NCBI RefSeq assembly: GCF_001294535.1
Contig: NZ_LGIC01000007.1
Span: 1 to 64,000 of the forward strand
Direction of reading: 5' to 3'
Length of the DNA stretch: 64,000 bases
From: Cypionkella psychrotolerans
Lineage (GTDB): Bacteria > Pseudomonadota > Alphaproteobacteria > Rhodobacterales > Rhodobacteraceae
The translations under genes were made by a program, and so were the position numbers. This document shows, one piece after another, positions 14,985 through 24,524 of this stretch; the first letter of the stretch is position 1; every line of letters starts with the position of its first letter. The notes under the pieces are model-generated. The model was not told where the DNA came from and searched no databases. It was given only the letters and a program-made list of their open reading frames with translations.

Positions 14985-16310
14985 ATGGCAAGCCGTCTCA
15001 AGCCCTTTCTGCCCCGCAGCCTGTTTGGGCGTGCAGCGCTTATTCTGGTGCTGCCGGTGGTGGTGGTGCAGTTGATCGTCTCGATCGCCTTCATCCAGCG
15101 GCATTTTGATGGCGTCACCCGGCAGATGACCGGCGGGGTCAGTATTGAAATCCGCTACATCCGTGCCCGCGTCGATGCGGTCGAGACGCAAGCCCAAGCG
15201 CAAGCCCTCGCCTATGATCTGACCCGCGGGCTGGATCTTGGCCTGAAATTCCCGCTGGACGCCGCCGAAATCCCGCAAACCGACAGCCGTGCGTGGTTCG
15301 ACTATGCCGGTCGTGCCGTCGCCCTGACGCTGTATGAGCGGCTGTCCGGCGTGCGCGCGGTGGATCTGACCAGCAATCCCTTGGCGGTGCAGGTCTATAT
15401 GGACACCAACAAAGGTCCGATCCGGTTTGAGATAAAACGCTCGCGCATCTCGGCCAGCAACCCGCATCAGCTGCTGGTTTGGATGGTGTTCACCTCGGCG
15501 CTGATGACCTTCATCGCCTATATTTTCCTGCGCAACCAACTCAGCCCGGTCACAAGACTGGCCCGCGCCGCCGATGCGTTCGGCAAGGGTCAAACCGTGC
15601 CCTACACGCCGCGCGGTGCCACCGAAGTTCGTGCTGCGGGCAATGCGTTTCTGAACATGCGCGCCCGGATTGAGCGGCAGATCGAAAGCCGCACCCAGAT
15701 GCTATCCGGCGTCAGCCATGATCTGCGCACGCCGCTGACGCGGTTGAAACTCGGCCTGTCGTTCCTGCCCGAAGACGACGACACGCGCGCGCTGCAGCAG
15801 GACGTGGCGGATATGGAGCGGCTGGTCGATGAATTCCTGTCCTTCGCACGCGGCGATGCGATGGAGGAAGCCGAGCCTGTCGACCCCACCGCTTTGCTGC
15901 ATCACATCGTCGACAATGCCATCCGTATGGGCCAGCCAGTCACGCTTGGCCCCGGAGATGCGCTGGATTTCGCCAAACTGCGCCCGCAGGCCATCACCCG
16001 CGCGTTGGAGAATCTGATCGGCAATGCGGTGCGCCATGCCAAACGTGTCGAGGTCAGCCTGCAAGTCAGTGACCGCGTCTTGCGCTTTATCGTCGAAGAT
16101 GACGGACCCGGCATCGCCAAAGACCGCCGCGATGAGGCATTAGAGCCGTTCAAACGCCTTGATCCGGCGCGCAACCCCAACAAGGGCGGCGGGGTAGGGC
16201 TTGGCCTGTCGATTGCCTCGGATATCGCCCGCAGCCATGGCGGCGCGTTGCGCTTGGGCGACAGCGAGCGGCTGGGGGGCTTGCGAGCAGAGATCAGCGT
16301 GGCGCGCTAA
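14985..16310 (+). CDS. Sensor histidine kinase, EnvZ-like
   Basis: A 441-residue membrane kinase. One transmembrane helix is at about residues 15-38 (AALILVLPVVVVQLIVSIAF), then a periplasmic domain, a second helix at about 165-185 and a HAMP linker. The phosphorylated histidine lies in GVSHDLRTPLTRLKL. The ATP-binding domain has N, G1 and G2 boxes (ENLIGNAVRHA, EDDGPGIA, GGGVGLGLSIA). The periplasmic part resembles EnvZ, but no OmpR-like response regulator is adjacent; upstream is the divergent MBL gene and downstream an untranslated stretch and clpP. Confidence 0.9.
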   Translation: MASRLKPFLPRSLFGRAALILVLPVVVVQLIVSIAFIQRHFDGVTRQMTGGVSIEIRYIRARVDAVETQAQAQALAYDLTRGLDLGLKFPLDAAEIPQTDSRAWFDYAGRAVALTLYERLSGVRAVDLTSNPLAVQVYMDTNKGPIRFEIKRSRISASNPHQLLVWMVFTSALMTFIAYIFLRNQLSPVTRLARAADAFGKGQTVPYTPRGATEVRAAGNAFLNMRARIERQIESRTQMLSGVSHDLRTPLTRLKLGLSFLPEDDDTRALQQDVADMERLVDEFLSFARGDAMEEAEPVDPTALLHHIVDNAIRMGQPVTLGPGDALDFAKLRPQAITRALENLIGNAVRHAKRVEVSLQVSDRVLRFIVEDDGPGIAKDRRDEALEPFKRLDPARNPNKGGGVGLGLSIASDIARSHGGALRLGDSERLGGLRAEISVAR

Positions 16311-16709
16311 GCTGGCACGACGATCTTTGGTTTTGCCAGATTAGCCAAGCGACGGTTTGCGGGACAAACCTCCTTGCTCAACGGCTTCCAGCCTTACGAG
16401 CAACTCACCGAGAAACGCTCCACTGGAGCGTTTCCATTCGGTTCGATCACCACCGCCAGTCCCTAGCCCCTTGCGCCCGCAGTTAATGCGCCACCCGTTG
16501 AAACATGGCTCTCGCCACCCTACGTCACGCAGGTTGAAACTTTCGCATTAACCAAATTTTCAGCACATCCCCGCTAAACCCAAACGCAACCCATCGCCGA
16601 TTGCAGCAATGCGCCCGCCCGCCCTTGCACCCCCCCGCGCGCGCCACTAAGACTCTGCAAAGCATCCGGCGATTAAAACAGTTCCACGGACCTAAACAGG
16701 CAGGTTTTC
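16311..16709. other. Intergenic region before clpP
   Basis: About 400 bases without a supported gene. It contains a strong hairpin at 16412-16434 and, near 16615-16650, a very C-rich stretch. The clpP leader (16680-16709) should carry the clpP promoter, but I cannot assign a heat-shock consensus with confidence. Confidence 0.5.
16412..16434. terminator. Hairpin between kinase gene and clpP
   Basis: GAAACGCTCC (16412-16421) and GGAGCGTTTC (16425-16434) form a perfect 10-bp stem with a 3-base loop, about 100 bases after the kinase stop. No T-run follows, so its terminator role is tentative. Confidence 0.55.
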
Positions 16710-17339
16710 ATGCGCGATCCAGTTGACCACTATATGAACACCCTCGTGCCGATGGTGGTCGAACAGACCAGCCGCGGCGAACGCGCTTACGACATTTTCA
16801 GCCGTATGCTGAAAGAGCGCATCATTTTCCTCGCAGGCCCGGTGCATGACGGCATGTCGTCACTGATCTGCGCCCAGCTTTTGTTCCTTGAGGCGGAAAA
16901 CCCGTCGAAGGAAATTGCGATGTATATCAACAGCCCCGGCGGCGTTGTGACCTCCGGTCTGTCAATCTACGACACCATGCAATACATCCGCCCCAAAGTG
17001 TCTACCTTGGTGATCGGCCAAGCGGCCTCAATGGGTTCGCTTTTGCTGCAAGCGGGCGAAAAGGGCATGCGCTTCAGCCTGCCGAACAGCCGTGTCATGG
17101 TCCACCAGCCCTCGGGCGGCTACCAGGGCCAAGCGACTGACATCATGATTCACGCGCGGGAAACCGAAAAGCTGAAACGCCGCCTTAATGAGATCTACGT
17201 CCGCCACACCGGCAACGATTATGAGACGGTCGAAGCGGCGCTTGAGCGCGACAATTTCATGTCCGCTGAAGATGCCAAGGCTTGGGGACTGATTGACGAG
17301 ATTCTCGAAAGCCGTGGCAAGGTTGACGAGGTGAAGTAA
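16710..17339 (+). CDS. clpP: ATP-dependent Clp protease proteolytic subunit ClpP
   Basis: A 209-residue serine protease subunit of usual length. The catalytic serine is in [11 protein letters not shown] and the catalytic histidine in [13 protein letters not shown]. The [20 protein letters not shown] region shapes the tetradecamer's active-site pocket. It assembles with ClpX, or ClpA, for regulated protein degradation in the cytoplasm. It is followed by a terminator-like hairpin and by clpX 109 bases further on, the normal clpP-clpX order. Confidence 0.98.
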   Translation: MRDPVDHYMNTLVPMVVEQTSRGERAYDIFSRMLKERIIFLAGPVHDGMSSLICAQLLFLEAENPSKEIAMYINSPGGVVTSGLSIYDTMQYIRPKVSTLVIGQAASMGSLLLQAGEKGMRFSLPNSRVMVHQPSGGYQGQATDIMIHARETEKLKRRLNEIYVRHTGNDYETVEAALERDNFMSAEDAKAWGLIDEILESRGKVDEVK

Positions 17340-17344
17340 CCCCG

Positions 17345-17373
17345 GTGCCCCCGGTTCATGCTGGGGGCACTTT
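17345..17373 (+). terminator. Terminator-like hairpin between clpP and clpX
   Basis: GTGCCCCC (17345-17352) and GGGGGCAC (17363-17370) form a perfect 8-bp stem with a 10-base loop, followed by TTT. It probably separates clpP from clpX transcription at least in part. Confidence 0.7.
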
Positions 17374-17448
17374 CGGATTGTAGAGGTTTGGGCCTTGGCC
17401 TACACTTCCTTCAAACGCCCCTCACGGGCGCAGGGCTAGAGGATACCC

Positions 17449-18714
17449 ATGGCGAACAATTCCGGCAGCGACAGCAAGAATACGCTCTATTGCTCCTTCT
17501 GCGGCAAAAGCCAGCATGAGGTGCGCAAGCTGATCGCCGGCCCGACGGTTTTCATCTGCGATGAATGTGTCGAGCTGTGTATGGACATCATCCGCGAGGA
17601 AACCAAGACCACGGGGCTGAAAACCACCGATGGCGTGCCAACGCCGCGTGATATCTGCAAGGTTCTGGATGATTATGTCATCGGTCAGGTCCATGCCAAG
17701 CGCGTGCTCTCGGTCGCGGTGCATAACCACTACAAGCGGCTGAATCACGCATCAAAGACCGACATCGAACTGTCGAAATCCAATATCCTGCTGATCGGGC
17801 CGACCGGTTGCGGCAAGACCTTGCTGGCGCAGACCTTGGCCCGCATCTTGGATGTGCCGTTCACCATGGCGGATGCGACGACCCTCACTGAGGCGGGCTA
17901 TGTCGGCGAAGATGTCGAAAACATCATCCTGAAACTGCTGCAAGCCTCGGAGTATAACGTTGAACGCGCCCAACGCGGCATCGTCTATATCGACGAAGTT
18001 GATAAGATCACCCGCAAGTCGGACAACCCCTCGATCACCCGCGATGTTTCGGGCGAAGGCGTGCAGCAGGCCCTGTTGAAGATCATGGAAGGCACTGTCG
18101 CTTCCGTTCCGCCGCAAGGCGGGCGCAAGCATCCGCAGCAGGAATTCCTGCAAGTCGACACCACCAACATCCTGTTCATCTGCGGTGGGGCGTTCTCGGG
18201 GCTTGAGAAAATCATCGCACAACGCGGCAAAGGCTCGGCCATCGGCTTTGGCGCGGCGGTGAAGGGCCCGGAAGATCGTGGAGCGGGCGAGTTGTTCCAG
18301 GAACTGGAGCCGGAAGATCTGTTGAAATTCGGTCTGATCCCGGAATTCGTCGGTCGCCTTCCCGTGATCGCCACCCTGACCGATCTCGACGAAGCTGCGC
18401 TGATCACGATTTTGACCGAGCCGAAGAACGCTTTGGTCAAGCAATACCAGCGTCTGTTCGACATCGAAGGCACCAAGCTAAGCTTCACCCCCGATGCGCT
18501 GATCGCCATCGCCAAACGCGCCATCAAGCGCAAAACCGGCGCGCGTGGGTTGCGGTCGATCATGGAAAGCATCCTGCTGAACACTATGTTTGAGCTGCCC
18601 GGCATGGATGACGTCGAAGAAGTCGTGGTCAATGAAGAAGCGGTGAATAACGGTGCAGCGCCGTTGCTGGTCCACACCGAGACGAAGAAAAAAGAACCCG
18701 CAACTGCCAGCTAA
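17449..18714 (+). CDS. clpX: ATP-dependent Clp protease ATP-binding subunit ClpX
   Basis: A 421-residue AAA+ unfoldase. The N-terminal zinc domain has the four cysteines CSFC and CDEC (about residues 16-45). Walker A is [15 protein letters not shown] and Walker B is [11 protein letters not shown]. The sensor and C-terminal domain ([20 protein letters not shown]) are complete. It recognises tagged substrates and feeds them to ClpP. Confidence 0.98.
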   Translation: MANNSGSDSKNTLYCSFCGKSQHEVRKLIAGPTVFICDECVELCMDIIREETKTTGLKTTDGVPTPRDICKVLDDYVIGQVHAKRVLSVAVHNHYKRLNHASKTDIELSKSNILLIGPTGCGKTLLAQTLARILDVPFTMADATTLTEAGYVGEDVENIILKLLQASEYNVERAQRGIVYIDEVDKITRKSDNPSITRDVSGEGVQQALLKIMEGTVASVPPQGGRKHPQQEFLQVDTTNILFICGGAFSGLEKIIAQRGKGSAIGFGAAVKGPEDRGAGELFQELEPEDLLKFGLIPEFVGRLPVIATLTDLDEAALITILTEPKNALVKQYQRLFDIEGTKLSFTPDALIAIAKRAIKRKTGARGLRSIMESILLNTMFELPGMDDVEEVVVNEEAVNNGAAPLLVHTETKKKEPATAS

Positions 18715-18739
18715 GGCGTTTGCATATAAGACAAGCAGC

Positions 18740-18764
18740 GGCGGGCCATTGGCTCGCCGTTTTT
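18740..18764 (+). terminator. Rho-independent terminator after clpX
   Basis: GGCGGGCC (18740-18747), a 3-base loop and GGCTCGCC (18751-18758) form a GC-rich stem with one wobble pair, followed by GTTTTTC. It lies 26 bases after the clpX stop. Confidence 0.85.
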
Positions 18765-18872
18765 CTTATAACGCCTGAAAAACCGGGCGCAAATCCACCG
18801 CCCACCCGCGTGCCCCCTAGACCTTTCCACCCCTTTCGGCCATATCAAGACGAAACCCCTGCGGAGGCCTCT

Positions 18873-19247
18873 ATGTATTTCCTCAAGCGAATGCTGACCT
18901 GGTGGAACAGCCAAACTTTGGGCACCCAGATCTATACCGCCCGTAAGGGTCAAAGGGTCGGCGAGGATGAGCAAGGCAATATCTACTACCAAACCGCCGA
19001 CACCAAGCGCCGCTGGGTGATCTACAACGGCGAATCCGAGGCCTCTCGCGTTTCGCCCGATTGGCACGGCTGGCTGCATTTCACTTGGAATGATCCGCCG
19101 ACCAAAACCCCGTTGAAGCACAAGGCATGGGAGCAGCCGCATCAGGAAAACCTGACGGGCACGCCCGCCGCCTACGCCCCTCCCGGCTCGATCCGCGCAC
19201 ATGCCCCCGCCTTGCGCAGCGATTACGAGGCGTGGCAGCCGAAATAA
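18873..19247 (+). CDS. NADH:ubiquinone oxidoreductase NDUFA12-family subunit
   Basis: A 124-residue protein of the NDUFA12 (B17.2) family, an accessory subunit of complex I in alphaproteobacteria and mitochondria. Diagnostic stretches are [35 protein letters not shown] and [16 protein letters not shown]. The ATG at 18873 follows a GGAGG site (GCGGAGGCCTCT). It is the first gene of a likely transcript with mlaD and the DUF2155 gene, an arrangement I recognise from Rhodobacterales. Confidence 0.93.
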   Translation: MYFLKRMLTWWNSQTLGTQIYTARKGQRVGEDEQGNIYYQTADTKRRWVIYNGESEASRVSPDWHGWLHFTWNDPPTKTPLKHKAWEQPHQENLTGTPAAYAPPGSIRAHAPALRSDYEAWQPK

Positions 19248-19278
19248 TGGCAGCCCGAATAAGGCCTGAGACCCAAAC

Positions 19279-19779
19279 ATGAGTGAAAATCGCGCAGAAA
19301 TCTTGGCAGGGGCCGCCGTGCTCGCCGCCGCCATCGGCTTTCTGGTCTATGCCACCGGCGGGCAGGGCTTGACCGCTGCGGCGGGCACCTATCCGTTGAA
19401 AGCCTCGTTCCGCTCGGTTGATGGTATCACGCCCGGGTCAGATGTGCGGCTGGCAGGCGTCAAGGTCGGCAGCATCACTGCGCTGACGTTGAACCCCGAA
19501 ACCTTCTTTGCCGACGCCAGCATCGCCATCGACAGCAAAATCCAACTGCCGACCGACACCGCGATTCTGATCTCTTCCGAAGGCCTGCTCGGCGGCAATT
19601 TTGTCGAACTGGTGCCCGGTGGCGCGCCCGATATTCTCGCCCCCGGTGATGAGATCGAAGACACCCAAGGCTCGGTCAGCCTGATCTCACTGTTGATGAA
19701 ATTCGTCTCTAGCGGCTCCTCCAGCGGCGACAAACCGGCTGATCCGGTCGCGACCGCGCCGGATGCTTCAACACCATGA
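19279..19779 (+). CDS. mlaD: Outer-membrane lipid asymmetry protein MlaD
   Basis: A 166-residue MCE-domain protein. One N-terminal membrane helix (about residues 7-27, EILAGAAVLAAAIGFLVYAT) anchors it in the inner membrane. The MCE domain follows (YPLKASFRSVDGITPGSDVR, LAGVKVGSITAL, EGLLGGNFVELVPGG). MlaD forms the periplasmic hexamer of the Mla phospholipid transporter. The other mla genes are not next to it. Its last codon overlaps the start of the DUF2155 gene (ATGA). Confidence 0.93.
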   Translation: MSENRAEILAGAAVLAAAIGFLVYATGGQGLTAAAGTYPLKASFRSVDGITPGSDVRLAGVKVGSITALTLNPETFFADASIAIDSKIQLPTDTAILISSEGLLGGNFVELVPGGAPDILAPGDEIEDTQGSVSLISLLMKFVSSGSSSGDKPADPVATAPDASTP

Positions 19780-20228
19780 AACGCTTGGCGATTTGCCTTA
19801 GTCTGCTGGCCAGCATGGCCACAGCGCAGGACGTCGCCGACGCCCCCGGCGCGAAACTGCGCCTGCTCGATAAGCTGACCGGCAAGGTCACCGACCTTGA
19901 TCTGTCCAACGGCCAATCGCAAACTGTGGGTCGGCTGACCGTGCAGATGGACGGTTGCCGTTATTACCCCGACAGCCCCGCCGCCGAGGCCTTTGCGCAT
20001 CTGACCATTCTCGATGCCCAAGTGCCCGACCCGGTGTTCAACGGCTGGATGACCGCCTCCAGTCCCGCATTGTCGGCGCTGGACAACGCCCGCTACGATG
20101 TCTGGGTGCTGCGCTGCGATGTGCCCGATGTGGTGCTGCCCGATGTCGAAGACCCGCCCGAGGATACCCCCGGCGAGGGTCAGGACCCCAACGCTGACCC
20201 CGCCACCACTGATGGCGGCAACGGCTGA
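19776..20228 (+). CDS. DUF2155 periplasmic protein
   Basis: A 150-residue exported protein. The signal peptide is residues 1-17 (MKRLAICLSLLASMATA). The DUF2155 core includes LRLLDKLTGKVTDLDL, DGCRYYP, VFNGWMTASSPALSALDN and YDVWVLRC. Two cysteines (DGC and LRC) may pair. The C-terminus is acidic and proline-rich (EDPPEDTPGEGQDPNADP). No function is known; it is translationally coupled to mlaD. Its 3' end overlaps the convergent aat gene by 49 bases. Confidence 0.9.
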   Translation: MKRLAICLSLLASMATAQDVADAPGAKLRLLDKLTGKVTDLDLSNGQSQTVGRLTVQMDGCRYYPDSPAAEAFAHLTILDAQVPDPVFNGWMTASSPALSALDNARYDVWVLRCDVPDVVLPDVEDPPEDTPGEGQDPNADPATTDGGNG

Positions 20229-20821
20229 TAGCCAGCTGGGGTAAAGCTTGCTTGGCCTTGCACGGCTGCCGTGAGGCGACGCTGATACTCCGCACGCGGA
20301 ATTTCCACAGCACCTAGCGACGCCAGATGCGGCGTCAGAAACTGCGTGTCAAACAGCTGAAATCCACCCGCCCGTAGCCGATGGGTCAGATAAGCGAGGG
20401 CGGTCTTGGAAGCATTGGTCTGCCGCGAAAACATGCTTTCACCGAAAAAGGCCGCCCCCAAAGTCACGCCATACACCCCGCCAATCAGCGCTTCGCCCCG
20501 CCAAACCTCTAGGCTATGCGCAAAGCCCATCTGGTGCAGGGCGGTGTAAAGCTCGGTGATCTCGGTATTGATCCACGTCTCGGGCCGGTCCGCGCAGCCT
20601 GCGACCACCTCTGCGAAGGCCTCATTCACGCTGATGCGGTAATCCGCCGTCAGGATATGCTTGGCCAGAGATCGCGAGATATGAAACCCGTCCAGCGGAA
20701 AAACCCCGCGTCGTTTCGGGTCGACCCAGTGAATTTCAGGATTGTCCCGGCTTTCCGCCATCGGAAAAATCCCGATGCCATAGGCGCGCAACAGGATTTC
20801 TGGAGTGAGGATTTGGGTCAT
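20180..20821 (-). CDS. aat: Leucyl/phenylalanyl-tRNA--protein transferase
   Basis: A 213-residue Aat. Diagnostic stretches are AYGIGIFPMAESRDNPEIHW, VDPKRRGVFPLDGFHISRSL, EVWRGEALIGGVYGVTLGAA and FFGESMFSRQTNASKTAL. The enzyme attaches Leu or Phe to N-terminal Arg/Lys of substrate proteins, creating an N-degron for ClpAP. This fits a neighbourhood with clpP and clpX. The C-terminal codons overlap the DUF2155 gene on the other strand. Confidence 0.95.
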   Translation of the reverse strand: MTQILTPEILLRAYGIGIFPMAESRDNPEIHWVDPKRRGVFPLDGFHISRSLAKHILTADYRISVNEAFAEVVAGCADRPETWINTEITELYTALHQMGFAHSLEVWRGEALIGGVYGVTLGAAFFGESMFSRQTNASKTALAYLTHRLRAGGFQLFDTQFLTPHLASLGAVEIPRAEYQRRLTAAVQGQASFTPAGYQPLPPSVVAGSALGS

Positions 20822-20892
20822 CAGGCACCTTTGTTACGCGCACTTCAAGCAAACAACCCGCCCGGAATCAAGGCGCTTTAGCGCCGCCGGGC

Positions 20893-20922
20893 AGCGCCCG
20901 ACCGCCCCCTCGGGCGGGCGCT
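20893..20922. repeat. GC-rich hairpin between aat and accC
   Basis: AGCGCCCG (20893-20900) can pair with CGGGCGCT (20915-20922) around a C-rich loop. The rest of the 320-base gap (20822-21141) shows no gene. It lies just upstream of aat on the minus strand and may be a leftover transcription barrier after accC. Confidence 0.5.
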
Positions 20923-21116
20923 TCTGCGCTGTCTCGCTTAGAACCACTGGGGGATTGGCTGAACCATAAACCGCCTAGAACAACCGTTGCCGCGCCCACC
21001 CGGCGGTCAGCCGCCACCCTCTGATGGTGTCAAACTGTTAAAAATCCGTTAACGGCTTATAGTCAAGCCATTGATTCGAAACCATAAAAAAGGTCCCGAG
21101 TTGGGGCCATAGCAAA

Positions 21117-21134
21117 GGGCGCCCGAAAGCGCCC
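21117..21134 (-). terminator. Rho-independent terminator of accBC
   Basis: Read on the minus strand, GGGCGC (21129-21134), a 6-base loop and GCGCCC (21117-21122) form a stem followed by TTT (21114-21116), directly after the accC stop codon at 21142. Confidence 0.75.
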
Positions 21135-21141
21135 CTCACTC

Positions 21142-22491
21142 TCATTGCCCGAAGGTCGCTTCCAGCCATTTCTCCAGCCAGTGAATGCCATATTCCCCGT
21201 TCTGAATATCCGGCTCGGCCAGCAGCATATCAAACAGCGGCACCGTGGTCTCAATCCCGTCGATGATCAGCTCTCCCAGTGCCCGTTTCAGGCGTGCGAG
21301 GGCCTCAGGTCGATCCCGACCATGCACGATCAGTTTGCCGATCAGGCTGTCATAATAAGGCGGGATCGAATAGCCGCCATAGAGCGCCGAATCCATCCGA
21401 ACGCCCAATCCACCGGGCGCGTGGAACACCTTGACCTTGCCGGGGCGCGGCGCGAAATCGGGCAGCCGTTCCGCGTTGATCCGCACCTCAATCGCGTGGC
21501 CGTTGATTTCCAGCTCATCCTGCGTGAAGGACATATCCATCCCCGCCGCAACCCGGATCTGTTCACGCACGAGGTCCACACCGAAGATCGCCTCGGTGAC
21601 AGGATGTTCGACCTGCAACCGGGTGTTCATCTCGATAAAGAAGAACTCGCCATCCTCATACAGAAACTCAATCGTGCCCGCGCCGATATAGTTGATCTTG
21701 GCGACCGCATCCGCGCAGGTCTTACCAATCCGCGCCCGCATTTCCGGGGTGATGCAGGGGCCGGGGGCTTCCTCAAACACCTTCTGGTGGCGGCGCTGCA
21801 AGGAACAATCCCGCTCACCCAGATGCACAGCGCGGCCTTTGCCATCACCGAACACCTGAATTTCGATATGGCGCGGCTTTTGCAGGTATTTCTCGATGTA
21901 AACTTCATCGTTGCCAAACGCGGCCTTGGACTCCGACCGCGCGGTGCGGAAGGCGATCTCCAACTCTTCCGCGTTCTTGGCGACCTTCATGCCGCGGCCA
22001 CCGCCACCAGCGGTGGCTTTGATGATCACCGGAAAGCCAATGCCTGCCGCCACACCAATCGCCGTTTCAAAATCAGCGACACCGCCATCCGAGCCCGGCA
22101 CCACCGGAATCCCCAGATCTTTCGCGGTGATCTTGGCGGTGATCTTGTCGCCCATGATGCGGATATGCTCGGCCTTGGGGCCGATAAAGGTGATGCCGTG
22201 ATCTTCCAACGCCTGCGCGAACGCGGCATTTTCAGACAGGAAGCCATAGCCTGGATGCACCGCCTGCGCCCCAGTGATCTCGCAGGCCGAGATGATCGCG
22301 GCCTTCGACAGATAGCTGTCGGTGGACGAGGCCGGGCCGATACAGACCGACTCGTCCGCCATCCGGACATGCATCGCATCGGCGTCGGCGGTGGAATGTA
22401 CGGCGACCGATTTGATCCCCATCTCCTGGCAGGCGCGGATCACGCGGAGGGCGATCTCGCCCCGGTTGGCGATCAGGATTTTTTCAAACAT
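21142..22491 (-). CDS. accC: Acetyl-CoA carboxylase, biotin carboxylase subunit AccC
   Basis: A 449-residue biotin carboxylase. The ATP-grasp domain has the glycine-rich loop [14 protein letters not shown], followed by [17 protein letters not shown] and the catalytic [17 protein letters not shown]. It carboxylates biotin on AccB using bicarbonate and ATP, the first step of malonyl-CoA synthesis. The start codon lies 4 bases after the accB stop, so the two are cotranscribed; a terminator follows immediately. Confidence 0.98.
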   Translation of the reverse strand: MFEKILIANRGEIALRVIRACQEMGIKSVAVHSTADADAMHVRMADESVCIGPASSTDSYLSKAAIISACEITGAQAVHPGYGFLSENAAFAQALEDHGITFIGPKAEHIRIMGDKITAKITAKDLGIPVVPGSDGGVADFETAIGVAAGIGFPVIIKATAGGGGRGMKVAKNAEELEIAFRTARSESKAAFGNDEVYIEKYLQKPRHIEIQVFGDGKGRAVHLGERDCSLQRRHQKVFEEAPGPCITPEMRARIGKTCADAVAKINYIGAGTIEFLYEDGEFFFIEMNTRLQVEHPVTEAIFGVDLVREQIRVAAGMDMSFTQDELEINGHAIEVRINAERLPDFAPRPGKVKVFHAPGGLGVRMDSALYGGYSIPPYYDSLIGKLIVHGRDRPEALARLKRALGELIIDGIETTVPLFDMLLAEPDIQNGEYGIHWLEKWLEATFGQ

Positions 22492-22495
22492 CGGC

Positions 22496-22984
22496 TTACT
22501 CGATGATCATTAGCGGCGCGCCGTATTCGACAGAATTGCCGTCGGCGACCAGAATGCGCTTCACGGTGCCCGCGCGCTGCGCCGGGATGTGGTTCATGGT
22601 TTTCATCGCTTCGATGATCAGCACGGTCTGGCCTTCGGTCACAACCGACCCTACGCTGACAAAAGCCGCAGCCCCCGGTTCTGCCGAGAGATACGCGGTG
22701 CCAACCATCGGTGATGTCAAAGCGCCCGGATGCTGCGCGGGGTCTTCATTTGCCAAAGCGGCGGCTGGGGCAGGAGCAGCCCCTGCAACGGGCGCAGGCG
22801 CGTATTGCACTGCGGGCGCTGCGGCCATCTGCACGATATTGGATTGCTTGACCACGCGCACTTCGAGGCTGTCATCCTCGCCGTACTCACGTTTAACCGA
22901 CAGTTCGGTCAGGTCATTCTTATTCAAAAGCTCTGCAAGAGCCGAGATAAACGCAACGTCTGCGTCGGAAGATTGTTTGCTCAT
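22496..22984 (-). CDS. accB: Acetyl-CoA carboxylase, biotin carboxyl carrier protein AccB
   Basis: A 162-residue carrier protein. The biotinyl lysine is in [11 protein letters not shown] near the C-terminus. Between the N-terminal domain and the biotinyl domain is an Ala/Pro linker (about residues 62-80). The ATG at 22982-22984 ([12 protein letters not shown]) is chosen because family similarity begins there; an upstream in-frame ATG at 23056 would add an unrelated leader. Confidence 0.97.
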   Translation of the reverse strand: MSKQSSDADVAFISALAELLNKNDLTELSVKREYGEDDSLEVRVVKQSNIVQMAAAPAVQYAPAPVAGAAPAPAAALANEDPAQHPGALTSPMVGTAYLSAEPGAAAFVSVGSVVTEGQTVLIIEAMKTMNHIPAQRAGTVKRILVADGNSVEYGAPLMIIE

Positions 22985-23140
22985 GCCGTCCTCTTTTGGC
23001 GTCATTGCTGCGCGCTGGATGGGCCATATCCGCGCCTTGATCGCACACATATACATAAGCCAGCGCCTAGAAAAAAGGCCGAAGATCGGTTGCGGCTGGC
23101 CAGAGCCAAAAAAACTGCCCGCAAACCGCCTCGCATAAAA

Positions 23141-23156
23141 TTTACCATTTGATAAA
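23141..23156 (+). promoter_or_regulatory. Candidate RutR-type operator upstream of preT
   Basis: TTTACCATTTGATAAA is an imperfect palindrome that matches 11 of the 14 defined positions of the E. coli RutR site TTGACCA-NN-TGGTCAA (consensus from memory). It lies 55 bases before the preT start, a good position for repression. Confidence 0.45.
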
Positions 23157-23210
23157 AAAATAAAGCTGTGCCAGCCTCAATAAAACAACATAGCCAAGGG
23201 AGGCCCCGCC

Positions 23211-24515
23211 TTGTCCAATAGCCCGTTGACCCCCGGCGTCGTGGCAGAACGCTTGTCGCCCGCCGCCTATGCCGAGAACTTTTCCGATGTGCAGCCGGTG
23301 TTTGATCGCCACGAGGCGCGGGTGGCGGCGGATCGCTGTTACTTCTGCTTTGATGCGCCCTGCATGACGGCGTGCCCGACCTCAATCGACATTCCCCTGT
23401 TCATCCGCCAGATCGCCACTGGCACGCCGGATGCGGCGGCCAAGACGATCTTTGCGCAGAATATTCTGGGGGGGATGTGCGCGCGGGTCTGTCCGACCGA
23501 GCAGCTCTGCGAGGAGGTTTGCGTGCGTGAGGTCGCCGAGGGCAAGCCGGTGGAAATTGGGCGGTTGCAGCGTTTTGCGACCGATACGCTGATGTCTAAG
23601 GGCGTGCATCCGTTCACGCGGGCGGCTGTGACGGGCAAAAAAGTGGCGGTGGTCGGGGCAGGGCCTGCGGGTCTGGCCTGCGCGCATCGCTTGGCGTTGA
23701 AGGGGCATGAGGTCACGGTGTTTGAACGCCGCGCCAAGCCGGGTGGGTTGAACGAATACGGCATCGCCACCTATAAAACCCCCGAGAATTTCGCCGCGCG
23801 TGAGGTGGAGTGGTTGTTGAAAATCGGCGGGATCACGGTGAAAACCGGGGTGGAGCTGGGCCGCGATGTGACGTTGGATCAGTTGCAGGCCGAGTATGAC
23901 GCGGTATTTCTGGGCATCGGTCTGGCGGGCGTGAATGCTTTGCGTGCGGCGGGGGAAGATTTAAACGGCGTGCGAAATGCCGTTGATTTCATTGCGGAAT
24001 TGCGGCAGTCTGACAAGCCTACGGTCGCGGTAGGCCGCGATGTGGTGGTGATCGGCGGCGGCATGACGGCGGTGGATGCGGCTGTGCAATCCAAGCTTTT
24101 GGGCGCAAATTCGGTGACGATGGTGTATCGGCGCGGCAAGGATAAGATGAGCGCCTCGGAATATGAGCAAGACCACGCGACGCAAAGCGGGGTGCGGATT
24201 ATTTATGGTGCTGCTCCGGTTAAGGTGCTTGGCGGAGCCGCGGTGGAGGGTGTAGAATTTGCCTATACCCATGATGGCCCGAACGGGCTTGAGATGGGCG
24301 AAACCTTTACGCTGAAGGCCGATCAGGTGTTCAAGGCGATTGGTCAGACGCTTGGCGCGGCACCGATTGGCCAAGAGGGGGCCAAGCTTGTGAAACAGCA
24401 GGGCAAAATCTGGGCCGGCGGCGATTGTGCGGCGGGCGGCGAGGATTTGACGGTCACAGCGGTGGCCGAGGGGCGCGATGCGGCGGAAGCGATGCATCTG
24501 GCGCTGATGGCATAG
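23211..24515 (+). CDS. preT: NAD-dependent dihydropyrimidine dehydrogenase subunit PreT
   Basis: A 434-residue flavoprotein. The N-terminal Fe-S region has the GltD-type cysteines (CYFCFDAPCMTACPT, MCARVCPTEQLCEEVC). The FAD site is VVGAGPAGLACAHRLA and the NAD(P)H site VVIGGGMTAVDAAVQS. With PreA it reduces uracil and thymine to dihydropyrimidines, step one of reductive pyrimidine breakdown. The start is a TTG at 23211; AAGGGAGG at 23196-23203 gives ideal spacing and no ATG is available nearby. preA follows after 9 bases. Confidence 0.93.
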   Translation: MSNSPLTPGVVAERLSPAAYAENFSDVQPVFDRHEARVAADRCYFCFDAPCMTACPTSIDIPLFIRQIATGTPDAAAKTIFAQNILGGMCARVCPTEQLCEEVCVREVAEGKPVEIGRLQRFATDTLMSKGVHPFTRAAVTGKKVAVVGAGPAGLACAHRLALKGHEVTVFERRAKPGGLNEYGIATYKTPENFAAREVEWLLKIGGITVKTGVELGRDVTLDQLQAEYDAVFLGIGLAGVNALRAAGEDLNGVRNAVDFIAELRQSDKPTVAVGRDVVVIGGGMTAVDAAVQSKLLGANSVTMVYRRGKDKMSASEYEQDHATQSGVRIIYGAAPVKVLGGAAVEGVEFAYTHDGPNGLEMGETFTLKADQVFKAIGQTLGAAPIGQEGAKLVKQQGKIWAGGDCAAGGEDLTVTAVAEGRDAAEAMHLALMA

Positions 24516-24524
24516 GGGAACATC

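Noticed and set aside
14943-15593. Upstream extension of the MBL-hydrolase frame to 506 codons
   Set aside because: The extension is antisense to a clear histidine kinase and family similarity starts only at 14942.
21145-22506. A 453-codon plus-strand frame
   Set aside because: It is fully antisense to accC, whose protein is unmistakable; long antisense frames are common in high-GC genomes.
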